Of a DNA stretch of 5,741 nt, positions 1 through 5,741 are shown in pieces. Origin of the DNA: Burkholderiales bacterium. GTDB lineage: Bacteria > Pseudomonadota > Gammaproteobacteria > Burkholderiales > Burkholderiaceae_A. A program made the translations under genes and the position numbers. The notes under the pieces are model-generated. The model was not told the origin of the DNA. It made no database searches and saw only the letters and a program-made list of their open reading frames with translations. Positions within the stretch are counted from its first letter, which is position 1, and the number at the start of each line of letters is the position of its first letter. The DNA is taken from contig JAURFZ010000094.1 of the NCBI GenBank assembly GCA_030834045.1, forward strand, positions 1-5,741, given 5' to 3'.

Positions 1-1596
1 GAGGAGGGTGAGGTTAATCAGGGTAACGGTGCATCGGGCTATTTGCCAGTCACAGGGCGTCGTTCCTTGTCTGACGAAGGGTTTGATCCTCTGGGGCGCT
101 TTTCGGGTGCGGAGATGCTTGACGCCTACGTTTACACAGGGTTTGAGCTTGGTGGTCAGCCGGGTCAAGTACGGCTGGGCAGACAAGTGATTAACTGGGG
201 GGAGTCCTTGTTTATTCAAGGGATAAATCAGGTAAATCCTATTGACCTCTCGGCACTGCGCAAACCTGGTACAGAAATTAAAGACGCTTTCTTACCTGTG
301 GAGTCTGTCTGGGCCAACCTGAGTCTTGGGGAGGGGCGGTCCTTAGAGGGCTTCATTCAAACGAAATGGGCCCCAGCAAACCTTGACAGTTGTGGCACCT
401 ACTGGTCCCCTGTTGAGTTTCAAGCCACGCACAGGGCAGGAGGGGCTTGCTCTCAGGCCATTACAACGCTGCCTGGTCTAAGCAACTATGACGCCATTCA
501 ACGTGGGCTCTTTATCCCAATGGGACCCGGCAAAGCCGGTGACGATGGGGAGCAGTTTGGTCTTGCTCTGCGAATTCCATCCGAGTCGCTCGACGGTGAG
601 GTTGGCTTGTATGCCATGCGCATCAGTTCTCGCATTCCATACATCTCTGGCAGGTCAGGATCAAACATTCGAGCCTTGGGCATATTGGGAGGGACGTTAA
701 ACGCCTCGAACTTTATCAATCCCATCCCTGCTCAGGTGGCTGGGGCCCGTCAAGCCTTGGGCCTCTCGCTTGTTCCCGGGACAGGGCTATGGGAATATCC
801 GAACGACATCAATATTTTTGGTGTGTCTGCTTCGACCAACCTGTCTGGCTGGTCCGTTGGAGCCGAGGTAAGCCACTCACCAAATCAGCCTGCCCAAATT
901 AACGGTAATGACCTTCTCGCTGGGCTTCTTTACGGTATAGGCCCCATGCGGGCAGAAGCAGAGTCCGCAGCAGCCGCTGGAGCCGGAACGGAGATAGCCG
1001 GTTACAAGCGCCTCCAGAAAACTCAGATGCAGGTCAACGGTATTCGCGTGCTACCACGGATGTTGGGATCGGCACAGTCGATTTTTGTTGGCGAAGTTGC
1101 CTATCAGCGAGCCAATGTAGGCGACCGTAATACCGGCAAGCGCTTTGGTAGGTCGTTTATTTTTGGTTTCGCCCCTCACGCCTCCTACCTTGCAGACGCG
1201 CGGGATGCATCGTTAGGTGCTGCCGTTCAGCAGGTTGCAGGGGGTATTGGAACCAGTAACCCTGCTACCAATACCCAAGAGGATGGCCGGTCAAACGATG
1301 GCTTTGCTACCCAGGATTCCTGGGGTTATCGACTCAGGCTTCAGCTTGAGTACCCCCAGGTGTTCGGTACCTCCGCAACGCTCTTCCCGACGTTCTCGTT
1401 CTCTCACGATGTAAGCGGCTATTCCATTGATAGTCAGATCGTGGAAGGCCGTCAAACCATCGGTCTCGGACTGCGGGCGAACTTTAACCGGGTACATAAC
1501 ATTGAGCTTGGCTACGTACGTTACGCCGACGCCGCCAAATACGATGCCTTCCGAGATCGTGACTACTACAGTCTTGTGTTAAGCACGAGCTTCTAG
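1..1596 (+). CDS. DUF1302-family outer-membrane beta-barrel protein, 5' end missing
   Basis: The reading frame is open from base 1 (first residues EEGEVNQGNG) to the TAG at 1594-1596, giving 531 visible residues. No start is supported: the TTG at 43 has no ribosome binding site and lies inside the continuing frame, so I treat the gene as truncated by the window edge. DUF1302 proteins are usually about 550-650 residues, so the missing part is probably the signal peptide and a short N-terminal stretch. Family hallmarks are the segment at residues 57-100 (GRQVINWGES, then NPIDLSALRKPGTE and LPV) and a DSCGTYWSP motif near residue 130. Cys131 and Cys150 could form a disulfide. The C-terminus (YYSLVLSTSF) has alternating hydrophobic residues and a final Phe, typical of a signal recognised by the BAM complex. 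Role: probable outer-membrane channel or receptor for a hydrophobic compound; substrate unknown. Family assignment is strong, function is inferred. Confidence 0.9.
   Translation, partial: EEGEVNQGNGASGYLPVTGRRSLSDEGFDPLGRFSGAEMLDAYVYTGFELGGQPGQVRLGRQVINWGESLFIQGINQVNPIDLSALRKPGTEIKDAFLPVESVWANLSLGEGRSLEGFIQTKWAPANLDSCGTYWSPVEFQATHRAGGACSQAITTLPGLSNYDAIQRGLFIPMGPGKAGDDGEQFGLALRIPSESLDGEVGLYAMRISSRIPYISGRSGSNIRALGILGGTLNASNFINPIPAQVAGARQALGLSLVPGTGLWEYPNDINIFGVSASTNLSGWSVGAEVSHSPNQPAQINGNDLLAGLLYGIGPMRAEAESAAAAGAGTEIAGYKRLQKTQMQVNGIRVLPRMLGSAQSIFVGEVAYQRANVGDRNTGKRFGRSFIFGFAPHASYLADARDASLGAAVQQVAGGIGTSNPATNTQEDGRSNDGFATQDSWGYRLRLQLEYPQVFGTSATLFPTFSFSHDVSGYSIDSQIVEGRQTIGLGLRANFNRVHNIELGYVRYADAAKYDAFRDRDYYSLVLSTSF
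1242..1276. repeat. 9-bp perfect inverted repeat inside the DUF1302 gene
   Basis: GGGTATTGG at 1242-1250 is matched by its exact reverse complement CCAATACCC at 1268-1276, with a 17-base spacer. It lies in a Gly/Asn/Thr-rich stretch (GGIGTSNPATNTQED), probably a barrel loop. It has no T-tract and no obvious role. It may be chance or a weak mRNA hairpin. Confidence 0.4.
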
Positions 1597-1610
1597 ACAA
1601 GTCGTTCGGA

Positions 1611-1637
1611 GCAAGGGGCCTTAGTTTGGCCTCTTGC
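1611..1637 (+). other. Intercistronic hairpin after the DUF1302 gene
   Basis: GCAAGGGGCC (1611-1620) pairs with GGCCTCTTGC (1628-1637) over 10 positions with one G-U wobble (1616 with 1632) and a 7-base loop. It begins 14 bases after the DUF1302 stop codon. The sequence after the stem (TGATTGAACG) is not T-rich on either strand, so it is a poor intrinsic terminator. It more likely stabilises the 3' end of the upstream message or marks a processing site between the two genes. The remainder of the gap to 1684 shows no convincing promoter. Confidence 0.55.
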
Positions 1638-1669
1638 TGATTGAACGCTGTAGGCCCTTGGCTCTCAAA

Positions 1670-1674
1670 AAGGA
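1670..1674 (+). promoter_or_regulatory. Ribosome binding site for the DUF1329 gene
   Basis: AAGGA within a run of A residues lies 10 bases before the ATG at 1685. It decides the start: the frame also has an upstream TTG at 1634, but that codon sits in the 3' arm of the hairpin, has no Shine-Dalgarno sequence, and would put a charged 17-residue extension before the signal peptide. Confidence 0.65.
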
Positions 1675-1684
1675 TGACTTCAAA

Positions 1685-2974
1685 ATGAATCTGCGCAGAC
1701 GTTTCTTGGCTTTGACTTCAAACGCCTACGCCCTTCGCCTTGCCTCAGTGGCGCTTCCAGGCCTGGGGCTTGCAGGTAAAGCCCAGGCCCAGTCGATCCC
1801 TCATACCGGGGCCGTGGCCGCCGCAAACGCCGATGGTTCCATTCCGGCCTACAGCGGCGGGCTTATGAAACCGCCTGCTGGCTATAGCCCTGAAAAAGGC
1901 TATATCGACCCCTTTGCTCAGGAAAAGCCGCTCTTCACCGTTACGGCCGCCAATGCCGATCAGTACAAAGACCTTCTTTCTTTAGGTAGCCTTACCCTGC
2001 TAAAAAAGCAGCCCGCCTTTCAGATGCCGGTCTACAAGACCCACCGCACAGCGGGCCTGCCCGAAGCAGCTAGAAAGACCGTCGTTCATCCTTCGCCCAA
2101 AACAGGCGAAGAGGCCATGGCCAATTTTTTGAACCGCTACGCAGGTGGTGGTTTCGACCGCGAGTACTCTTGGTTTCCTGTTCGTGCCAATGGCGATTTT
2201 TATCGTGTGGGCTACACCGACAAGGTGATTTATGCCGAGAACATGACGCCTGCCCAGACGGACACCGGTCTGCAGTTCGCCTTTCTTTCTCGCTACACCG
2301 CGCCCTCCTCGTTGGCAGGCACCATTTACATGGTGCACGAGTTTCGAGACCCCATGGCGAACCCTCGTGCCGCCTGGGTCTACAGCCCGGGTCAGCGTCG
2401 TGTTCGTCGCGCCCCCGACCTTGCCTACGACAACGTGGCCGATGGCACCGAGGGCATGCGCGTTACCGATCAGTACTTCGCTTTTAACGGGGCGCTCGAC
2501 CGCTACGACTGGAAGCTTCTTGGCCGTAAAGAAATGCTCGTGGCCTACAACACCTACAAGGTGGGAAGTAAAGCACTGAAGTATTCCGACATTGTTCGCA
2601 AGGGATCAGCAAACAGCGAGCACATGCGATACGAAAAGCATCGGGTCTGGGTGGTTGAGGCCACATTAAAGTCCGGCAGCAAACATATTTACGGTAAGCG
2701 CGTTTTCTTCTTGGATGAAGACAGCTGGATGATTCTGCAAGAAGACTGCTACGACACCCGTGGTGACATCTGGCGGGTGGGCATTCATGGCTTTATTCAG
2801 GTCTATGACCAGGGCGTGCCCTGGTACAGCATTCAAATGTGGCACGACCTTTCAAACGGCAATGTCCTCATCTCCCATCTTGATAACGAGGTGAAAAAGC
2901 CCATCGAATTTGGTATTAAGGCGCCATGGGCAAGCTTTCAAACCGACGCATTGCGTCGACTCGGTACTCGTTAA
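1685..2974 (+). CDS. DUF1329-family periplasmic protein (LolB-like fold predicted)
   Basis: The product is 429 residues, close to the family's usual size of about 450. Residues 1-36 form an export signal: MNLRRRFLAL carries an RRxFL pattern compatible with Tat, followed by a moderately hydrophobic stretch and a likely cleavage site after KAQA (before Gln36 or Ser37). Family hallmarks run the full length: NADGSIPAYSGGL (48-60), VYSPGQRRVRRAPDLAYDN (232-250), FNGALDRYDWKLLGRKEM (267-284), EKHRVWVVEATLK (317-329), and KRVFFLDEDSW (338-348). DUF1329 is regarded as related in fold to the LolA/LolB lipoprotein carriers, so a role in carrying a hydrophobic molecule in the periplasm is plausible but unproven. 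It follows the DUF1302 gene by 88 bases, the usual pairing for these families. The N-terminus after the signal is shorter than in many relatives, which have a longer LTPxGAExxGN-like segment. The gene is intact. Family call strong; function inferred. Confidence 0.93.
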   Translation: MNLRRRFLALTSNAYALRLASVALPGLGLAGKAQAQSIPHTGAVAAANADGSIPAYSGGLMKPPAGYSPEKGYIDPFAQEKPLFTVTAANADQYKDLLSLGSLTLLKKQPAFQMPVYKTHRTAGLPEAARKTVVHPSPKTGEEAMANFLNRYAGGGFDREYSWFPVRANGDFYRVGYTDKVIYAENMTPAQTDTGLQFAFLSRYTAPSSLAGTIYMVHEFRDPMANPRAAWVYSPGQRRVRRAPDLAYDNVADGTEGMRVTDQYFAFNGALDRYDWKLLGRKEMLVAYNTYKVGSKALKYSDIVRKGSANSEHMRYEKHRVWVVEATLKSGSKHIYGKRVFFLDEDSWMILQEDCYDTRGDIWRVGIHGFIQVYDQGVPWYSIQMWHDLSNGNVLISHLDNEVKKPIEFGIKAPWASFQTDALRRLGTR

Positions 2975-2997
2975 ATTCGCGTTTGATTCCGTCACAG

Positions 2998-3035
2998 CCT
3001 ACCCATGCCAAGGCTATGGGTAGGCGTTTCTTTTT
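2998..3035 (+). terminator. Terminator-like hairpin overlapping the YCF48-like gene start
   Basis: Starting one base earlier at 2998, CCTACCCAT pairs perfectly with ATGGGTAGG (3016-3024), and the G2997-C3025 pair extends the stem to 10 bp with a 9-base loop. The stem is followed at once by GTTTCTTTTT (3026-3035), giving the standard architecture of a Rho-independent terminator on the + strand. The other strand lacks the T-tract. It sits 22 bases after the DUF1329 stop. The 3' arm contains the ATG of the next gene, and the T-tract is also the Arg-Phe-Phe codons of its Tat motif. It could partially terminate transcription, hide the start codon, or both. Confidence 0.6.
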
Positions 3036-4029
3036 GGGCCGCACCGCTGGGCTTATCTGGGCGGCCTCGGGCCTGACAACGCCTATGGCGGCAGGCGCCG
3101 CAGTCTTTAAAGAATCCCGCCCCATTGGTATTCAGAAGGCCGCCTTTTTTGACATCGCCTGCCAGGGCGCTTTGCTGCTTGCTGTTGGCGAGCGCGGCGT
3201 CATTGCCCGCTCAACAAACGCAGGGGAATCGTGGACGACTCAGCGCCTAAGCCTGGGCCGAAGCCTTACAAGTCTTTCAGTGACCGACAGGCTTTGCATT
3301 GCGGCAGGCCATGGTGGGCTTGTCGCGCGCTCGACTGACCAGGGGGCAAGCTGGCAGGTTCTGCAGTCCCTCGATCTTCAGCAACTCAACCCCGGGCAGG
3401 ACGCCTGGCTGTCGGCGCGCGTGGACTCCCGTGGGCGTATTTTTCTTACAGGCGCCTTCGGCAAATTTCTGGTCTCGCAAGACCAGGGTGAAACCTTTAA
3501 GCGTCTTGAGGTCTTTGAGGAAGGCTTTGACTGGCATCTCTACCACCTGCTTGAAGACCGTTTTCATAAGGCATGGATCCTTATGGGCGAGTCGGGCCAT
3601 CTTGGTGAGACGCCGTCCTCCACCGACATTCTTGACTTGGTCAAGTCGGGCGATGCGCCTTTGGTCTTTCCGGCCTCCACCATGCCTTACAAAGGCTCGT
3701 TCTTTGGTGGCCTTGTAACCCCTATGGGCAGTCGCGTGGTTTACGGTATGCGCGGCCGAATCTTTCGTCAGTCGTCGCCTTTGGCCGCCTGGCAAGAGGT
3801 CTCGGTAAGCGATCCCTACTCGTGGATGGCAAGCCTTGTGTTGAAAGACGGCAAGATCATGCTCTTGGGTGAGCAGGGTAGGGCTGCCCTAAGCGATGAC
3901 GATGGACGACGTTTTACCGTGCAACGTTTGGCAACCTCTACGCTTGCCGCTGCCTGTCAGCTTGAAGACGGCAACGTCTGGCTGGCTGGCCTTGATGGCC
4001 TGCAGCCTGCCCAGGGCCTTAGCCGATGA
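3016..4029 (+). CDS. YCF48-like beta-propeller protein with Tat-type signal
   Basis: From the ATG at 3016 the product is 337 residues. It opens with MGRRFFLGRTAG, matching the twin-arginine RRxFL consensus, then a weakly hydrophobic region and a probable cleavage near residues 28-30 (MAAGAAVF). The mature part carries repeated Asp-box/BNR-like units typical of the YCF48/HCF136 family: GERGVIARSTNAGESW (58-73), GHGGLVARSTDQGASW (98-113), GAFGKFLVSQDQGETF (146-161), a weaker unit at 244-250, and GEQGRAALSDDDGRRF (285-300). This indicates a seven-bladed-type propeller in the periplasm, probably an assembly or scaffolding factor. In plants and cyanobacteria YCF48/HCF136 assists photosystem II assembly; here the neighbours point to an envelope transport complex instead. 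Start choice is uncertain: the frame also opens at ATG 2926, inside the DUF1329 gene, with AAGG 4 bases ahead of it, whereas 3016 has only AAGG 2 bases ahead. I prefer 3016 because it begins directly at the signal peptide. The stop overlaps the next gene by 4 bases. Confidence 0.85.
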   Translation: MGRRFFLGRTAGLIWAASGLTTPMAAGAAVFKESRPIGIQKAAFFDIACQGALLLAVGERGVIARSTNAGESWTTQRLSLGRSLTSLSVTDRLCIAAGHGGLVARSTDQGASWQVLQSLDLQQLNPGQDAWLSARVDSRGRIFLTGAFGKFLVSQDQGETFKRLEVFEEGFDWHLYHLLEDRFHKAWILMGESGHLGETPSSTDILDLVKSGDAPLVFPASTMPYKGSFFGGLVTPMGSRVVYGMRGRIFRQSSPLAAWQEVSVSDPYSWMASLVLKDGKIMLLGEQGRAALSDDDGRRFTVQRLATSTLAAACQLEDGNVWLAGLDGLQPAQGLSR

Positions 4030-5741
4030 GTTCCACAGTTTCATTGCCGCCCGACATGGCCGCCCCGCCGCCCCCGCCACCGCCAGGGTCGTCCGGTTCA
4101 AAGCCTCCTGCCGAGCCTCCAGAACCTCCCAAGCCACCGCCCAATGCCGAGGGCCCCGCCTGGTTGCAGCGCCTGGCCGACCGGCTAATTCACTACCGCC
4201 GTGGTCTTATTGTCTTTTTCACGCTCTTAACCCTGGTGCTTGCAGGCACTGCAACCTTGTTGCGCACCGACGCGGGCTTTACCAAGATGATTCCTTTGGA
4301 TCATCCTTTTATGCAGGTCTTCTTGAAATACCAGTCGGCCTTTGGAAATGCCAACCGGGTGCTGCTTGCGGTTCATGCCAAAGATGGCTCCATTTACACC
4401 CCCGAGGGGCTTGATCTTCTAAAGAAGGCCACTGAAGAAGTCTTCTACATCGAAGGCGTGGAGCGCAGTTCAGTCACATCCCTTTTTACGCCCAATGTTC
4501 GTTTTACCGAAGTGGTGGAGGAGGGCTTTCGTGGCGGCAATGTGGTGTCTGCCGACTATGCGGGGCGGACTGACCAGATCGAACAGGTCAAGGCCAATGT
4601 GGCGAAGTCCGACTGGGTGGGCCGCATTATTTCAACCGATGGCAGCTCGGCCATGGTCGTGGCAAGCCTGCAGGAAAGCGACCCACAGACAGGCAAGCCA
4701 ACAGACCTAAAGGCTGTGGCCAAAAGCTTTGAGTCCATTCGGCAGCAGCTTCAAACAGACAGCCATTCCATTCATATCATTGGCTTTGCCAAAGCTGTGG
4801 GCGACATTGCCGATGGGGCGGCAGGGGTGCTGGTGTTTTTTGGCCTGGCCTTTGTTGTCACCACATTGCTTCTTTTTCTCTACAGCCGCTCGGTCATGCT
4901 GACCTTCTATGCGTTGGGCTGCGCAGTGGTTCCCGTGGTCTGGTTGTTGGGGCTGATGCCTTTGGTAGGGCTGGGTCTTGACCCTCTTTCCATTCTTGTG
5001 CCCTTTCTTATTTTTGCCATTGCCGTCTCGCATGCTGTGCAAATGACCAATGCCTGGCGGCTTGAGATAGTGGCCGGTCGTGATGCCAAGCAGGCCTCCC
5101 ACCAGTCCTTCTGCAAGCTTTTTGTCCCTGGGGCCATGGCACTGCTTGCCAATGGCCTGGGGTTTCTTGTCATTGCCTTTGTGCCCATCGGAATTGTGCG
5201 CGAGCTTGCCTACACTGCCACATTGGGTGTTCTGGTGATGATTCTCTCGAACAAGCTCTTGCTGCCCGCTTTGCTCTCCTATCGGCAGAACGCTTCTTTC
5301 CGCCCCCCGTCCGAGCAATCTATGGTGGGTGTCTGGCGTTTGCTGGCGCGACTCTCGCGCAAGGGGCCTGCAAGCATCATGATTCTTGCCTCGGTAGCGG
5401 TGCTTGCCGTGGGTGTCTACATTGCCAAAGACCGACAGGTGGGCGACCTTGGGCAGGGCGTGCCCGAACTGCGACCCGACTCGCGCTACAACCAAGACAC
5501 CGAGCTTATTACCAAGCGTTTTGCCATTGGTGTGGATGTGATGCAGGTGATTGTGGAGGTGGATGGCACCGACTCGCCGTGTGTCTCGCCCACGGTGATG
5601 GAGCCTTTGGCCGAGTTTGAACTCATCATGCGACAGAACCCGGGGGTTACGGCAGTCAGCGGCCTCGCGGGCTTCACCGCACGGGTATCCCAGGCCTATG
5701 CCGAGAACAACATTAAATGGCGGGCACTGCCTGCCGATGAG
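4026..5741 (+). CDS. RND/MMPL-superfamily inner-membrane transporter, 3' end missing
   Basis: The frame starts at ATG 4026, overlapping the YCF48-like stop as ATGA, and stays open for 572 codons to the window end. AGGG at 4013-4016 is a weak ribosome binding site, and the overlap suggests translational coupling. Residues 1-46 are a proline-rich cytoplasmic tail. Predicted membrane segments are TM1 at about 61-79, then a periplasmic domain (80-266), TM2 267-286, TM3 292-312, TM4 320-340, TM5 367-388, TM6 397-418, a short cytoplasmic linker, TM7 450-466, and the start of the second periplasmic domain (from 467). This is the first half of the duplicated RND layout (TM1 + loop + five TMs, repeated), and relatives are about 780-850 residues, so roughly 200-280 are missing. 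The TM4 segment carries PFLIFAIAVSHAVQM, resembling the subfamily linked to DUF1302/DUF1329 genes. Role: probable proton-driven or otherwise energised mover of a lipid or other hydrophobic substrate; substrate unknown. A different start, at Met11 (4056), is possible. Confidence 0.9.
   Translation, partial: MSSTVSLPPDMAAPPPPPPPGSSGSKPPAEPPEPPKPPPNAEGPAWLQRLADRLIHYRRGLIVFFTLLTLVLAGTATLLRTDAGFTKMIPLDHPFMQVFLKYQSAFGNANRVLLAVHAKDGSIYTPEGLDLLKKATEEVFYIEGVERSSVTSLFTPNVRFTEVVEEGFRGGNVVSADYAGRTDQIEQVKANVAKSDWVGRIISTDGSSAMVVASLQESDPQTGKPTDLKAVAKSFESIRQQLQTDSHSIHIIGFAKAVGDIADGAAGVLVFFGLAFVVTTLLLFLYSRSVMLTFYALGCAVVPVVWLLGLMPLVGLGLDPLSILVPFLIFAIAVSHAVQMTNAWRLEIVAGRDAKQASHQSFCKLFVPGAMALLANGLGFLVIAFVPIGIVRELAYTATLGVLVMILSNKLLLPALLSYRQNASFRPPSEQSMVGVWRLLARLSRKGPASIMILASVAVLAVGVYIAKDRQVGDLGQGVPELRPDSRYNQDTELITKRFAIGVDVMQVIVEVDGTDSPCVSPTVMEPLAEFELIMRQNPGVTAVSGLAGFTARVSQAYAENNIKWRALPADE
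4065..4085 (+). other. Seven-proline run near the start of the RND gene
   Basis: Codons 14-20 of the transporter are seven consecutive prolines, followed by Gly21 and further PP pairs to residue 39. Ribosomes stall at such runs and need elongation factor P to pass them (established knowledge). Located this close to the start, it may throttle synthesis of the transporter relative to the upstream proteins. It may also simply be a flexible cytoplasmic tail. Confidence 0.7.

Noticed and set aside
43..1596. TTG at 43 as the true start of the DUF1302 gene
   Set aside because: The frame stays open to base 1 and upstream residues look like coding sequence; there is no signal peptide after 43, which an outer-membrane protein needs.
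1634..1684. TTG at 1634 as the start of the DUF1329 gene
   Set aside because: It lies in a hairpin arm, lacks a ribosome binding site, and would mask the signal peptide; ATG 1685 has AAGGA upstream.
1597..1684. A separate promoter for the DUF1329 gene
   Set aside because: TTGCTG at 1634 resembles a -35 box, but no -10-like sequence is found at a suitable distance.
3277..3795. A 172-codon - strand frame inside the YCF48-like gene
   Set aside because: Antisense shadow of a well-supported gene with Asp-box repeats; no ribosome binding site or motif of its own was seen.
3896..4414. A 172-codon + strand frame across the YCF48-RND junction
   Set aside because: It overlaps the end of the propeller gene and the first 130 codons of the RND gene in another frame. 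Its protein has no recognisable feature, while both overlapped genes do.
4707..5495. A 262-codon open frame on the - strand
   Set aside because: It lies fully inside the RND gene, whose + strand frame encodes clear transmembrane segments. The antisense protein is rich in His, Lys, Gln and Gly with no domain I recognise, as expected of the complement of hydrophobic codons.

Overview
The window is one co-directional block of four genes, all on the + strand and almost without gaps. It looks like the DUF1302 - DUF1329 - YCF48-like - RND transporter locus found in many Proteobacteria. The organism is probably a Gram-negative proteobacterium. The products include an outer-membrane-type beta-barrel, periplasmic proteins with export signals and an RND-type inner-membrane transporter. 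The protein style and moderately high GC fit Burkholderiales or Pseudomonas-like lineages, but the exact lineage is inference.

Layout: positions 1-1596 hold the 3' part of a DUF1302-family gene whose start lies before the window. A short gap (1597-1684) holds a 10-bp hairpin and a ribosome binding site. Positions 1685-2974 hold an intact DUF1329-family periplasmic protein gene. A second gap holds a perfect 10-bp hairpin followed by a T-rich tract. This looks like an intrinsic terminator, but it lies on top of the start codon and signal-peptide codons of the next gene. That gene, a YCF48-like beta-propeller protein with a twin-arginine (Tat) type signal, is called at 3016-4029. A 4-base ATGA overlap then leads into an RND/MMPL-type transporter gene that runs off the right edge (4026-5741, open to the end). 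There is no gene-free stretch longer than about 90 bases and no sign of mobile elements, CRISPR, tRNA or rRNA.

Working model (inference): the four products span the envelope. The RND protein sits in the inner membrane, DUF1329 (a family thought to resemble LolA/LolB-type lipid carriers) and the YCF48-like propeller sit in the periplasm, and the DUF1302 barrel sits in the outer membrane. Together they could move a hydrophobic substrate, such as a lipid, ester or sterol-like compound, across the envelope. The substrate cannot be read from the sequence. The most unusual local signals are the terminator-like element embedded in the YCF48 start region, a seven-proline run 14 codons into the RND gene, and a Ser-His pair in TM4 of the RND protein where many relatives carry the Asp-Tyr proton-relay pair.
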